Positions 1-8,429 are shown, counted from the first letter of the stretch. The stretch is DNA of 64,000 nucleotides from Bradyrhizobium sp. CCBAU 51627 (GCF_028128765.1 NZ_LBJG01000018.1:84499-148498); one strand, 5' to 3'. Notes: generated by a model not told the origin, from the sequence alone. Program-made: numbers and translations.

Positions 1-210
1 CCGCTGTCGGGCCATGGGGTCGATAGTCTCTTCGCGACCCATCCCTCGACCCAGAACCGCATCGCGGCGCTCCAGCAGCTCGCGGCCGAGCTCGGCACGC
101 GCGCCGCGCCGTCGGTCGGCGCTAACGAGAACTATCCGCCGCAAGGCCCGTGGGGCCGCTCGTCCTCGCGTGGTCCTTCGCGTGGCCCTTCCCGGGGTCC
201 TTGGGGCTGA
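1..210 (+). CDS. htpX: Protease HtpX, C-terminal fragment (gene begins before the window)
   Basis: The frame is open from the first base and ends at a TGA at 208-210, so only the last 69 codons of the gene are present. The readable part contains a [15 protein letters not shown] stretch, which is the conserved C-terminal block of HtpX-type M48 zinc metalloproteases (inner-membrane quality control), followed by a low-complexity tail rich in Gly, Pro, Ser and Arg ending in GPWG. The other M48 protein in this window (54117-55349) has the same block and also ends in a GPWG-containing tail, which supports the family call. The HExxH active site lies outside the window, so HtpX as opposed to another M48 member is inferred from the tail only. 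Confidence 0.75.
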   Translation, partial: PLSGHGVDSLFATHPSTQNRIAALQQLAAELGTRAAPSVGANENYPPQGPWGRSSSRGPSRGPSRGPWG

Positions 211-316
211 CGCGGAACCATCAGGATTTTGCCTGGCTTTGTGACCTGGCGCACAGAGGCGCAGTTCGGTCGGTGTTAATGACCCGACAGAGAGTATTCC
301 TTTCGAAAGGGGATGC

Positions 317-988
317 GTGGCCGGCCCGTCGCCGGTCGCCGTCGAGATGTCCAGAGCCGCCGTGCCATTGTTGATCGTCCTGGGTGTGGCCATTGGCCTG
401 TCCACGCATACGGTCGTGAATTGTGGTGACGCGGACGAGCCCGACATCTGTTCGGCCGTGATCGGCTTCTCGCCGCTTCGCGGCTCCCTGATCGCCTTCG
501 CCTATGAGGGGCGTGGACGAATCGCGCTGCGCCACGGTGACATCGGCCGAGCGGTCACCGATTTCAACGAGGCCATCCATCTCAATCCCAACCGCGCTTC
601 GCTCTATCGCGACCGCGCGCAGGCATACCGCCAGAACGGGGAGCTGGACCTTGCGATTGCCGATTATGACGAGGCGATTGCGCTCGATCCCAGGCCGGCC
701 ATGCCCTATCGCGAGCGCGGCCTCGTGCTCGCCGCCAAGGGCGATCTCGACCGTGCGGTTCTGAGCTACAGCACGGCGGTCCGCCTCGATCCCACGGACG
801 CGCAGAGCCGCCTCGACCGAGGCCTTGCGTTTCTCGCCCGCGGTCAGGCGGACGAGGCTCGCGCCGATTTCGAGGCCGCTCTTGCGCTGCCTCCCGGCAA
901 GGACGGCCGCGCCCGCGACACCGCGCGCGCAAAGCTCGCCGAGCTCGCGCACCCCGAGCCGGCCCAGGTCTGGACACCGCAGCGGTGA
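317..988 (+). CDS. TPR-repeat protein with N-terminal membrane anchor or signal
   Basis: A 223-residue protein with four consecutive tetratricopeptide-like units at about residues 60-92, 93-126, 127-160 and 161-193, each ending in the typical A-x-x-L-[DN]-P pattern (for example AIHLNPN, AIALDPR, AVRLDPT). A hydrophobic stretch near residues 13-30 suggests export or membrane anchoring. The GTG at 317 has an AAAGGGG ribosome-binding site just upstream (306-312). An in-frame ATG at 347 has no good ribosome-binding site but would place the hydrophobic segment right at the N-terminus. TPR proteins are protein-interaction scaffolds and the partner cannot be told from here. The gene ends one base before the convergent gene at 990. 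Confidence 0.75.
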   Translation: MAGPSPVAVEMSRAAVPLLIVLGVAIGLSTHTVVNCGDADEPDICSAVIGFSPLRGSLIAFAYEGRGRIALRHGDIGRAVTDFNEAIHLNPNRASLYRDRAQAYRQNGELDLAIADYDEAIALDPRPAMPYRERGLVLAAKGDLDRAVLSYSTAVRLDPTDAQSRLDRGLAFLARGQADEARADFEAALALPPGKDGRARDTARAKLAELAHPEPAQVWTPQR

Positions 989-989
989 G

Positions 990-1358
990 TTAGACGGCCT
1001 TCTTGGCTTTCGCCTTCTTCGCCTTCGCAGCCTTCTTCGCCGGCTTGTCCCTGGCCGGCTTTTCCTTCGCCGGCTTCTCCGCCTTCACCTCGACGGATGT
1101 GCTGGCCGCCAGCCGCATGGCGCGGGCATAGCTGTCGGCGACGTTGTCGGCGGACATCTGCAGGCGCTTTGCGGCGGCGGTGGCCTGCTCCATGGTGGCC
1201 TTGGCCATCATCTTGAAGCGGGTGCCGGTCTCCTTGCCTTTGGCCTTGGCCGCAAGGCCGTTGAAACGATCCCGCCGCTCCTTGGCGCGGGACATCAGGC
1301 CCGTATGCAGCTGTCTGGCCAGTTGCCGGATCACGACATCCAGGTCGGCGTCCGCCAT
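990..1358 (-). CDS. Small protein with Lys/Ala/Pro-rich histone-H1-like tail
   Basis: 122 residues, not recognised as a named family. The first 85 residues look helical and contain many Ala, Lys, Arg and Met; the last 35 are almost only Lys, Ala, Pro and Glu with imperfect repeats of EKPAK / DKPAK followed by AKKAKAKKA. Such tails occur in bacterial histone-H1-like and phasin-related proteins and could bind nucleic acid or polyanions, but that is inference from composition. A phasin-like helical role is the main alternative. It is convergent with the TPR gene and lies downstream of the secreted metalloprotease-like gene on the same strand, with a terminator-like hairpin between them, so it probably has its own promoter in 1359-1470. 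Confidence 0.6.
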   Translation of the reverse strand: MADADLDVVIRQLARQLHTGLMSRAKERRDRFNGLAAKAKGKETGTRFKMMAKATMEQATAAAKRLQMSADNVADSYARAMRLAASTSVEVKAEKPAKEKPARDKPAKKAAKAKKAKAKKAV

Positions 1359-1471
1359 GTCTTCTATCCTCTTCGAAACAGTCCAATCGATGCGGCGGGA
1401 CTATGCAGATCGGCTGCCGGCTTGGCAATTCCTGCCAGGGCGTCATCCGCAGCTTCCGCTCCACAGAACAG

Positions 1472-1499
1472 AAAAGCCGCGCATCGTGCGCGGCTTTTT
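1472..1499 (-). terminator. Intrinsic terminator of the 1518-2324 gene
   Basis: An inverted repeat AAAAGCCGCGC / GCGCGGCTTTT with a short loop, flanked by A on one side and T on the other. It sits just 3' of the minus-strand gene that ends at 1518 and before the next minus-strand gene begins (1358). It would act in both directions. Confidence 0.75.
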
Positions 1500-1517
1500 G
1501 AGGACTTGCTTGCCGCC

Positions 1518-2324
1518 TTATTTCAGCGAGGCCACCGGTCCGCTCGAGCTTGCCGCCGGATCGGGGTCGAAGCCGAATACGCCGACCAGGTATTTGTAAT
1601 AGTCCGGCATCTTCTCCTTGAGCGCTTCGCGGGTCTTGGGATCGTGGAATTCGCTCTTGCCGGAGAGGAAGATGCTGCCGGTCACGGCAAAGAACTCCAT
1701 GGGATTCTTCAGCGCATAGGCTTCCTTGGGCAGCAGATCCTTGGACTTGGCATAGGCGTAATAGCTGATCACGCCTTTGTTGGCGTAGCCGTCCGGCAGC
1801 AGCCGCGCGTGATAGGCGTGCAGCATCTCGTGGAGCAGCACGGCCTCTTTCTCGTAACGCATCATGTCCGGCCGGACCATGATCACGCCGAGCCCGGAAT
1901 CGACCGCGAGGTCGACCGCGTTCGGATTGGTCCAGCGCTGCTTGTCGTGGTCCCACACCGTCAATGTGCGGGGGGTGGTGCGCGGGATGTCCGGCGTGAC
2001 CCGGCCGTAGCACGCGGTTCCGGCGCCTTCGTCGAGGCAGGCGAGCTCGCTCGCAATGATCGGGACGGTGCGGAAGAAGCGCAGCACGCGCGGAGAGAAT
2101 CCGGCGCCTTCGACGACGTCGATCTGCTGCTTCAGATTCTCGGTGAGTTTGTCGAGGTCCTTGCGATCGGACGCCTCCGACAGGTCGAACATATAGCCGC
2201 GGTAGCTCTGGAAGCCGGGCGGCAGCGTCGCATCGGCGGACGCGACGTCGAACGAGCCGGCGTTGGACGGATTGGCGAACAGCGCGCCGACAATGGTCGC
2301 GGTCAGCAGTAACGCAATGCGCAT
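1518..2324 (-). CDS. Secreted putative zinc metallopeptidase (HExxH protein), unassigned family
   Basis: 268 residues starting with a clear signal peptide (Arg at position 3, hydrophobic core ALLLTATIVGALF, Ala-rich cleavage region near residue 22). A HEMLHAYH motif near residue 165 matches the HExxH zinc-binding and catalytic signature, and a downstream Glu in the NPMEFFA stretch (near residue 208) could be the third ligand. Two Cys (CLDEG...ACYG, about 22 residues before the middle of the protein) could form a disulfide outside the cytoplasm. The N-terminal part mentions no other known domain. Function and substrate are unknown; proteolysis is inferred from the motif and could be wrong if the site is degenerate. 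The gene is followed by a strong terminator-like hairpin. Confidence 0.65.
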   Translation of the reverse strand: MRIALLLTATIVGALFANPSNAGSFDVASADATLPPGFQSYRGYMFDLSEASDRKDLDKLTENLKQQIDVVEGAGFSPRVLRFFRTVPIIASELACLDEGAGTACYGRVTPDIPRTTPRTLTVWDHDKQRWTNPNAVDLAVDSGLGVIMVRPDMMRYEKEAVLLHEMLHAYHARLLPDGYANKGVISYYAYAKSKDLLPKEAYALKNPMEFFAVTGSIFLSGKSEFHDPKTREALKEKMPDYYKYLVGVFGFDPDPAASSSGPVASLK

Positions 2325-2497
2325 GTAAAACCCCCTGGTGTCACTTCTCGCGGCAGGATAGGCCGCCGTTGTTTGCGAAAAGTGAGTGGGACGAGACTAA
2401 GGCAGTGATGTTGAGGCGTGCTTAACCGCTGGTTGCAGATCGCGGCAGCGGGTTAGGGCAGGGTTAACCAAGGTCGACGCCGCGCCCCTCGCTCTTC

Positions 2498-2626
2498 CGT
2501 CACCCTGAGGCGGCCGCCCCTTCAGCGGCGCTCGAAGGGCGACGGCCCGGTGCATCCGAGCCGTTCATCCGTCGAGGCTCCCCATGGGACGCTTTGCGTC
2601 CCATGGGGAGCGCCTCAGGATGACGG
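2498..2626. repeat. Intergenic palindromic repeat element
   Basis: The 370-bp gap between 2324 and 2697 contains no gene. It holds an element with GTCACCCTGAG at one end and CTCAGGATGACGG at the other, with an internal near-perfect hairpin (GCTCCCCATGGGACGC / GCGTCCCATGGGGAGC around 2576-2614). This boundary pattern resembles dispersed intergenic repeats of Bradyrhizobium; the family name is not asserted. Confidence 0.6.
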
Positions 2627-2696
2627 GGCTGACTCCGAGGTGTAGATTCATCAGCGGGCAACAAGCCCCAATCCAGATAGCCGGAAGGAGGATGCC

Positions 2697-2990
2697 ATGT
2701 ATGCCGCCATCCGTCAGGCCAAGGCGAAGAGTGGAAGCGCCGAAGAGCTGGCGCGCCGCATCAAGGACGGCGCCGTTCCCATCATCAGCGATGTCGACGG
2801 TTTCAGGGCCTATTACGTGGTCTATGCCGGCGACGACACGGTGACTGCGATCTCGATCTTCGACAAGTTCGAGCAGGCCGAGGAGGCGAACAAGCGCGCG
2901 ATCGCCTGGATCGAAAAGGATCTGGGGCCGCTGCTGGCAGGGCATGCGAGTGCGGCGGCGGGGCCGGTGATCGTGCATACGCTGGCGTAG
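2697..2990 (+). CDS. Small conserved protein, possible dimeric alpha/beta-barrel fold
   Basis: 97 residues preceded by a strong GGAAGGAGG ribosome-binding site (2684-2692), which fixes the ATG at 2697. The pattern of short beta strands (VPIISDVDGFRAYYVV, TVTAISIFD) alternating with helices (EQAEEANKRAIAWI) resembles the ferredoxin-like dimeric alpha/beta-barrel seen in antibiotic-biosynthesis-monooxygenase-type and stress-responsive small proteins. No catalytic residues can be assigned. It is probably a single-gene transcript, with repeat elements on both sides. Confidence 0.6.
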   Translation: MYAAIRQAKAKSGSAEELARRIKDGAVPIISDVDGFRAYYVVYAGDDTVTAISIFDKFEQAEEANKRAIAWIEKDLGPLLAGHASAAAGPVIVHTLA

Positions 2991-2995
2991 GGCCT

Positions 2996-3117
2996 CATTC
3001 TCCGCTGTCATCGCCCGGCTTGATGACCGGGCGATCCAGTACGCCGTGACAGCAGCGATAGAGCCGACGGGCCGCGCCTACTGGATGCCCCGCTTTCGCG
3101 GAGCATGACAGCGGTGT
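2996..3117. repeat. Intergenic palindromic repeat element
   Basis: Between the convergent genes at 2990 and 3150. The ends CTCCGCTGTCAT and GCATGACAGCGGTG are inverted copies, with internal GATCCAGTA / TACTGGATG arms. The same GATCCAGTA/TACTGGAT core occurs in the element at 57060-57175, so this is one family of dispersed palindrome. Confidence 0.6.
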
Positions 3118-3149
3118 GTGTGGCGCGTGCGTGCCTTGAGAGCGCCCCC

Positions 3150-4595
3150 TCACAGCTCCCTCGCATTCGAGAATGCGAAGCTCGACACCCGTCGCGTCGT
3201 CTCGTCCAGGATCAGCGTGCGCGTGATCGGCGGCTCGGCGCGCTGGGCGCAGTTTTCGCGCTCGCAGAGTCGGCAATTGACACCGATCGGCGTGCCTTCC
3301 GTTTTCTCCAGGTCCATGCCGGCGGCGTAGGTCAGGCGCGCGGCGTGGCGGATTTCGCAGCCGAGGCCGATGGCAAAGCGCGGCTGTGGCAGCGGATGCG
3401 GCGCGACGGGACGGCGCACCATCTGCGCGATCGAGAAATAGCGGGTGCCGTCGGGCAGCTCGATCACCTGCTTGAGCAGGCGGTCCGGCGTGTCGAAGGT
3501 CGAATGCACGTTCCACAGCGGACAGGTGCCGCCGAATTTCGAGAACGGGAAGGTGCCGGACGAAAATCGCTTCGAGACGTTGCCGGCATTGTCGACGCGC
3601 AAGAGAAAGAACGGAATGCCGCGCGCGTTCGGCCGCTGCAAGGTGGTGAGGCGATGGCAGACCTGCTCGAAGCCGGAATTGAACCGCTGCGCCAGCACAT
3701 GAATATCGTAGTTGAGCGCTTCGGCGGCAGCGAGGAAGGCCGGATAGGGCATCATGACGGCCGCCGCAAAATAGTTGCCGAGCGTGATCCGGAACAGCCG
3801 GCGCGGTGCATCGTCGAGCGGGCCGGCGCGGCCGATGATGGTCTCCAGCGCTTGCGCACATTCCCCCAAGCCCAGCTGGAACGCGAGCTGGAAGGCGCGG
3901 CCAGGCGGATCGACCAGCTCGGAGATCAGGAGCTGGCGGCGGTGGCGGTCGAAGCGCCGGAGCGTCTCGCGCATCACGTCAACAGGCATGATGCGGGTCT
4001 GCACCGAATGCTTCTCGCGCAAACGCGCGGCGAGCGCGGCATAGAGCCCTTCAGCCGGCACGTTCAGCTCGTCGCGCAAGGCTTCTGCGGCCTGCTCCAG
4101 CTCCGGAAAATAGTTCCTGTTGGCCTCGATCAGCTCGCGCACGCGCTCGACCGGGTTGGCCTCGTAACGCGTGCCGACGTCGCGGTCGGCCATCTGGGCT
4201 GCCGCCAGCGTCTCGCCCTGGCGCGCCTCGGTATAGGCGGCATAGAGCCGTTGCAGTGCGTGAGTAACTCCGGGGCAGAGCTCGGCGAGGTCGCGCAGCT
4301 CCTGCTTGGGAACATCGATCTGGCGAAACAAGGGATCGGAGAAGATCTCGTTCAGCTCGGCGAAAAAGCGATCCTCGTCGGCGGTGGCGAGATCGCGCAG
4401 ATCGAGGTCGTAGGTTTCGGCCAGCCGCAGCAGGATCTGCGCGGTCACCGGGCGCTGGTTCCGTTCGATCAGGTTGACATAGCTCGGCGAGATCCCGAGC
4501 CCCTCGGCGATCTGGGTCTGCGACAGTCCCAATTGCTGTCGGATCCTGCGGAAGCGCGGACCGACGAACAGCTTTTTCCCGGATTCGGCGGCCAT
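3150..4595 (-). CDS. XRE-family regulator with short-chain fatty-acyl-CoA sensing type C-terminus (ScfR/RamB-like)
   Basis: A cytoplasmic DNA-binding regulator. After a few residues there is an XRE helix-turn-helix (LGLSQTQIAEGLGISPSYVN, then LIERNQRPVT), typical of Cro/CI-like domains, followed by a long C-terminal region with a conserved Cys-rich end (NCRLCERENCAQRAEP). That layout is known from regulators of acetate and propionate metabolism such as RamB and the methylcitrate/glyoxylate ScfR group. I place the start at the ATG at 4595 because GGAG lies 9 nt upstream on the coding strand; the in-frame GTG at 4616 would add seven residues. It is divergent from isocitrate lyase, so control of the glyoxylate bypass in response to acyl-CoA is the natural inference. 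Confidence 0.85.
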   Translation of the reverse strand: MAAESGKKLFVGPRFRRIRQQLGLSQTQIAEGLGISPSYVNLIERNQRPVTAQILLRLAETYDLDLRDLATADEDRFFAELNEIFSDPLFRQIDVPKQELRDLAELCPGVTHALQRLYAAYTEARQGETLAAAQMADRDVGTRYEANPVERVRELIEANRNYFPELEQAAEALRDELNVPAEGLYAALAARLREKHSVQTRIMPVDVMRETLRRFDRHRRQLLISELVDPPGRAFQLAFQLGLGECAQALETIIGRAGPLDDAPRRLFRITLGNYFAAAVMMPYPAFLAAAEALNYDIHVLAQRFNSGFEQVCHRLTTLQRPNARGIPFFLLRVDNAGNVSKRFSSGTFPFSKFGGTCPLWNVHSTFDTPDRLLKQVIELPDGTRYFSIAQMVRRPVAPHPLPQPRFAIGLGCEIRHAARLTYAAGMDLEKTEGTPIGVNCRLCERENCAQRAEPPITRTLILDETTRRVSSFAFSNAREL

Positions 4596-4668
4596 TTCTT
4601 GGATCTCCGTGCGCACATCAAGGACAGTCTTGCTGACCTATACTTCACAATTTTTACAAAATAACATC

Positions 4669-4692
4669 TGTTACATGTTCTTATGTTACATG
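4669..4692. promoter_or_regulatory. Direct repeats, candidate operator of the aceA / ScfR-like intergenic region
   Basis: The AT-rich 232-bp gap between the divergent regulator and aceA contains two exact copies of TGTTACATG at 4669-4677 and 4684-4692, spaced 15 bp start to start. They lie close to the regulator start, about 140 bp upstream of aceA. That the neighbouring regulator binds them is inference. Confidence 0.45.
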
Positions 4693-4827
4693 ACATCACC
4701 AATAAAAGACAAGGCATCTGTACGAAGTTCCTGTTTTCGCGTTTACCTCTGACCACGCATTTCGCAATGCAGTGTCAAGAATGTCGATGGCTAGCCATCG
4801 CCATCGTCAGCGAAAAGGATCAGGCTC

Positions 4828-6462
4828 ATGAACTATCAGCCACGCGGCATCAGCACCCTCCAGGCCCCGTCTTCGTATCAGGATGAGGTCAAGGCGGCCC
4901 AAGCGCTCCTCGAGACCCAGCCGACCTGGAACGGCGTGACGGCCGAAGCCGTCGCACGCATGCGTCTGCAGAACCGGTTCAAGACCGGCCTCGACATTGC
5001 GCGCTACACCGCGGCGTTGATGCGCGCCGACATGGCCGCCTATGACAAGGATCCCACCAAGTACACCCAGTCGCTGGGCTGCTGGCACGGCTTCATCGCC
5101 CAGCAGAAGCTGATCTCGGTCAAGAAGCATTTCGGCGGCAAGACCGATCGCACTTATCTGTACCTCTCGGGCTGGATGATCGCGGCGCTGCGTTCCGAGT
5201 TCGGCCCGCTGCCCGACCAGTCCATGCACGAGAAGACCGCGGTGCCGGCGCTGATCGAGGAGCTCTACACCTTCCTGCGCCAGGCTGACTCCCGCGAGCT
5301 CAATGACATCTTCCGTCTTCTCGACAAGGCGCGCAAGGAAGGCGACAAGACCCGCGAGAAGGAGCTGATCGCGAAGATCGACAACTTCCAGACCCACGTC
5401 GTGCCTGTGATCGCGGACATCGACGCCGGCTTCGGCAATGCCGAGGCGACCTATCTGCTCGCCAAGAAGATGATCGAAGCGGGCGCCTGCGCGCTCCAGA
5501 TCGAGAACCAGGTCTCTGACGAGAAGCAGTGCGGTCACCAGGACGGCAAGGTCACCGTGCCGCACGAGGTGTTCATCGCCAAGATCCGCGCGTGCCGCCA
5601 CGCGTTCCTCGAGCTCGGCGTCGAAGACGGCGTCATCGTCACCCGCACCGACTCCCTCGGCGCCGGCCTGACGCAGCAGATCGCCGTGAGCCACAAGCCG
5701 GGCGACATCGGCGACCAGTACAACAGCTTCCTCGATTGCGAGGAAATCACCGCGCAGAACGCCAGGAACGGCGACGTCATCATCAATCGTAACGGCAAGA
5801 TGCTGCGTCCGAAGCGGCTGCCCTCGAACCTCTACCAGTTCCGTCCGGGCACGGGCGAGGATCGCTGCGTGCTGGACAGCATCACCTCGCTGCAGAACGG
5901 CGCGGACCTGCTCTGGATCGAGACCGAGAAGCCGCACATCGAGCAGATCGCCAAGATGGTCGATCGCATCCGCGAGGTCGTGCCGAACGCCAAGCTGGCC
6001 TACAACAACTCGCCGTCGTTCAACTGGACCATCAACTTCCGTCAGCAGGTCTACGACGCGTGGAAGGAAGCCGGCAAGGACGTCAGCAAGTACAACCGTG
6101 CCGACCTGATGAAGCCGGAATACGACGAGACGCCGCTGGCGCTTGAAGCCGACGAGCGCATCCGGACCTTCCAGGCGGACTCGGCCAAGCGTGCCGGCAT
6201 CTTCCACCACCTGATCACGCTGCCGACCTATCACACGGCTGCGCTGTCCACCGACAACCTCGCCAAGGAGTATTTCGGCGAGCAGGGCATGCTCGGCTAC
6301 GTGAAGAACGTTCAGCGCCAGGAGATCCGTCAGGGCATCGCCTGCGCCAAGCACCAGAACATGGCCGGCTCCGATATCGGCGACGACCACAAGGAATACT
6401 TCGCTGGCGAAGCTGCCCTGAAGGCGGGCGGCGTCCACAACACGATGAACCAGTTCGGCTAA
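4828..6462 (+). CDS. aceA: Isocitrate lyase
   Basis: Cleaves isocitrate to glyoxylate and succinate, the first step of the glyoxylate bypass that allows growth on acetate and fatty acids. The 544-residue protein carries the catalytic loop as KQCGH at residues 233-237 (the family motif is KKCGH) with Cys235 as catalytic residue, preceded by the metal-binding region VIADIDAGFGN and followed by RTDSLGAG and NNSPSFNW. The length is that of the longer isocitrate lyase subgroup. The ATG at 4828 begins the conserved MNYQPRG start; only a weak AAAAGGA precedes it. The divergent ScfR-like regulator and the intergenic direct repeats suggest substrate-dependent control. Malate synthase is not in the window. 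Confidence 0.96.
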   Translation: MNYQPRGISTLQAPSSYQDEVKAAQALLETQPTWNGVTAEAVARMRLQNRFKTGLDIARYTAALMRADMAAYDKDPTKYTQSLGCWHGFIAQQKLISVKKHFGGKTDRTYLYLSGWMIAALRSEFGPLPDQSMHEKTAVPALIEELYTFLRQADSRELNDIFRLLDKARKEGDKTREKELIAKIDNFQTHVVPVIADIDAGFGNAEATYLLAKKMIEAGACALQIENQVSDEKQCGHQDGKVTVPHEVFIAKIRACRHAFLELGVEDGVIVTRTDSLGAGLTQQIAVSHKPGDIGDQYNSFLDCEEITAQNARNGDVIINRNGKMLRPKRLPSNLYQFRPGTGEDRCVLDSITSLQNGADLLWIETEKPHIEQIAKMVDRIREVVPNAKLAYNNSPSFNWTINFRQQVYDAWKEAGKDVSKYNRADLMKPEYDETPLALEADERIRTFQADSAKRAGIFHHLITLPTYHTAALSTDNLAKEYFGEQGMLGYVKNVQRQEIRQGIACAKHQNMAGSDIGDDHKEYFAGEAALKAGGVHNTMNQFG

Positions 6463-6485
6463 CGCCAGGCAACAGGAGACTGACA

Positions 6486-6695
6486 ATGACCAAAGGCAGC
6501 AATTTCTGGGTGATCGGCGGCGAGTTCGGCTCGATGAACTTCCACAAGCTCGTCGAAGGCTCGGCCCAGGTCAAAGGTCCGTTCAAGACCCGCAAGGAAG
6601 CCGAGGACTGCTGGCGCGAGGTATCGGAAGAGAGCCGCCACAAGGCCGGCGTCCGCTTCTCGATCGTGGAAGAGCCGTCGCGGGTCTCGGCCTGA
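6486..6695 (+). CDS. DUF4170 family small protein
   Basis: 69 residues starting 23 bp after aceA with an AACAGGAG ribosome-binding site, so probably co-transcribed with it. The sequence FWVIGGEFGSMNFHKLV, then GPFKTRKEAEDCWR and a final beta strand RFSIVEE, matches my memory of the DUF4170 family of small alphaproteobacterial proteins. No function is known for the family and no catalytic motif is visible. A role linked to isocitrate lyase is only suggested by position. Confidence 0.75.
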   Translation: MTKGSNFWVIGGEFGSMNFHKLVEGSAQVKGPFKTRKEAEDCWREVSEESRHKAGVRFSIVEEPSRVSA

Positions 6696-6737
6696 CAGCT
6701 GCCTGACGATTTTAAGAAAACGTCCAAGGACGGAGGG

Positions 6738-6775
6738 TCCCATCCGGCGCGAGCCGGGTGGGATCGTCTGTTTTT
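6738..6775 (+). terminator. Intrinsic terminator after aceA-DUF4170
   Basis: Stem TCCCATCCGGC (6738-6748) / GCCGGGTGGGA (6753-6763) with a GCGA loop and one G-U pair, followed shortly by a TTTTT run at 6771-6775. It closes the aceA transcription unit. Confidence 0.75.
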
Positions 6776-6883
6776 GGCACACATGAATGGCCTGTGGGCA
6801 CGGTAAGTGTCTGGAACTATAGGCCTTTGCCGGCGCGATGGTTACTGATAGGTTAATGGCGGCAAGTGAGGACGAGGCCGACA

Positions 6884-7438
6884 ATGTCAGAGCCCGAGAC
6901 CAGCGGTATCCATCCCAGTCAGCCACGCCCGGTGCGGCTGCGCGACGCGCTGTTGCGCGCGCGGATCGAGGCCGCCGACCGGACCGGCGTCGTCGTCGAT
7001 TTGCGCGACGCCGAGGTGGCGCGGCTCGAGATCCTCAATGACGCGCTCGATCCGCTGTTCGCGCAGGTGCCCGACAAGATCGACCTGTTTGATCGCGGCA
7101 TCAGCCAGGGCGATACGCCCCGGCTCTGGATCGATGTCGTCGCCCACATCATGATGGGGCGCGACAAGCGGATGTATCGCTTCGTCCAGGACACCCGCTT
7201 CGGCCGCATCGTGCTCGCCGAATCGCACGACACGGCTGTCATCGTGGACGCCGTGACCGACTATGTCGCCCGCCGCATGATCGAGCGCGAGCACGCGATG
7301 GTGGTGCCGCCCGAGCCGAAGCTGGAGGTCGCAGAACCGCCGCGCCGCTCGCGCCTGTGGCCGTTCGTGTTCGGCTTCATCCTCGGCGCTGCCGCGCTGT
7401 TCGGCGTCGCCGTGCTGGCGGCGCTGCGGAGCTGGTGA
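6884..7438 (+). CDS. Hypothetical C-terminally membrane-anchored protein
   Basis: 184 residues, not recognised. The soluble N-terminal part (LRDALLRARIEAADRTG..., then LFDRGISQGDTPRLWIDVV and an HDTAVIVDAV stretch) looks like a globular cytoplasmic domain. A proline-rich linker then leads to one transmembrane helix at the very C-terminus (LWPFVFGFILGAAALFGVAV), giving a tail-anchored topology. I chose the ATG at 6884 because GTGAGGACGAGG lies 6 nt upstream; the GTG at 6866 falls inside that ribosome-binding site. It follows the aceA terminator and precedes a repeat element, so it is probably monocistronic. Confidence 0.65.
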   Translation: MSEPETSGIHPSQPRPVRLRDALLRARIEAADRTGVVVDLRDAEVARLEILNDALDPLFAQVPDKIDLFDRGISQGDTPRLWIDVVAHIMMGRDKRMYRFVQDTRFGRIVLAESHDTAVIVDAVTDYVARRMIEREHAMVVPPEPKLEVAEPPRRSRLWPFVFGFILGAAALFGVAVLAALRSW

Positions 7439-7443
7439 GGCGT

Positions 7444-7530
7444 CGTCATTGCGAGGGGCGAAGCGACCAAGCAATCCAGACTGCGTCCGCGAAGGGAATC
7501 TGGATTGGTCCGCTGCGTTCGCAATGACGG
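7444..7530. repeat. Long inverted-repeat intergenic element, copy 1
   Basis: About 87 bp beginning CGTCATTGCGAGG and ending TCGCAATGACGG, with inner arms GCAATCCAGA / TCTGGATTG. A close copy with the same outer and inner arms lies at 51358-51446. It fills the gap between the convergent genes at 7438 and 7536 and could fold into one long hairpin. Confidence 0.8.
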
Positions 7531-7535
7531 CGGGA

Positions 7536-8429
7536 CTACACCAGCCGCACCCGCTTGATCTCCCGGACCTGCAAACCATGATCGATGCTTCGCACGATCT
7601 GCTCGCAGCGCCAGCCGGCATTATCCTTCTCGATCCTGAACAGGTTGTAGGCCGCCGCCGGATAGCGCCCGTGCGCGAGCGCGGACGCCGACGGCACGCC
7701 GATGGCGGGAATGTCGCCATCAGGGCCTTCGAACCACATCGTCGAATGGATGTGGTCGTGCCCGTGCAGGATCAACTCGACGCCGTGGCGCTTGAGCAGC
7801 GCCAGCAGGCTTGCCGAATCGATCAGCCGCTTCTGGCGCGCGTCGGACTTCAGAGGATGATGCACCAGCAGCACGCGGAAGACGTCCTCGGCCGCGAGCC
7901 GATCGAGCATCTGTTCGAGCCTGGCGAGCTGATGGCGTCCGAGCATGCCCGTCGCCATCAGGGGTGGCGTGGGCACCGCGCTGGAGAGGCTGATCAGCGC
8001 GGTCGGCCCGCGGCGGCGCACGCTCGGAAAGCCGACGCTGCCGTCATCGCCCGCAAGATAGGGCGCAAACGTCTCGCCGAAGCGATGAAAGGTAGCGCGG
8101 ACATAGGCGTCGTGATTGCCGGGAATTGTGGTGACGCGGTCGGGCGGCCCGACCTCGTCGAGCCAGGCGCGCGCCGGTGCGAACTCCGCCTCCATCGCCA
8201 GGTTGACGAGATCACCCGTGACCGCGATGTGGTCCGGCGCTTGCGCCTGCATGTCGGCGACCAGCGCGTCGAGCACCTCGCGGCGCTGGTATTTGTGGCG
8301 GTTGCGCGTCCAGTTGACGTAGCCAAGCGCGCGCTTGCCGGCGAGCTCGATCAACTGCGGCTTCGGCAGCGGCGGCAGATGCGGGTCGGACAGATGGGCG
8401 AGCGTGAAAGGTGCCAGGAAAGATGTCAT
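7536..8429 (-). CDS. Metallophosphoesterase (class III cyclic-nucleotide phosphodiesterase-like)
   Basis: A two-metal phosphoesterase of the calcineurin-like fold. All five motifs are visible in order: HLSDPHL (D-x-H), TGDLVN, PGNHDA, LLVHHPL and LHGHDHIH. A hydrolase acting on phosphodiester or phosphomonoester bonds is firm; the exact substrate (cyclic nucleotides, or a cell-envelope nucleotide-lipid as for LpxH) is not determined. I use the ATG at 8429 (MTSFLAPFTLAHLSD), which places the first motif near residue 13 as usual; the upstream extension to 8501 has no family-like sequence. It is divergent from the NUDIX gene at 8534 with about 100 bp between them. Confidence 0.85.
   Translation of the reverse strand: MTSFLAPFTLAHLSDPHLPPLPKPQLIELAGKRALGYVNWTRNRHKYQRREVLDALVADMQAQAPDHIAVTGDLVNLAMEAEFAPARAWLDEVGPPDRVTTIPGNHDAYVRATFHRFGETFAPYLAGDDGSVGFPSVRRRGPTALISLSSAVPTPPLMATGMLGRHQLARLEQMLDRLAAEDVFRVLLVHHPLKSDARQKRLIDSASLLALLKRHGVELILHGHDHIHSTMWFEGPDGDIPAIGVPSASALAHGRYPAAAYNLFRIEKDNAGWRCEQIVRSIDHGLQVREIKRVRLV

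Noticed and set aside
4807..6486. A 559-codon minus-strand frame across aceA
   Set aside because: Antisense shadow of isocitrate lyase, whose motifs are complete on the plus strand.
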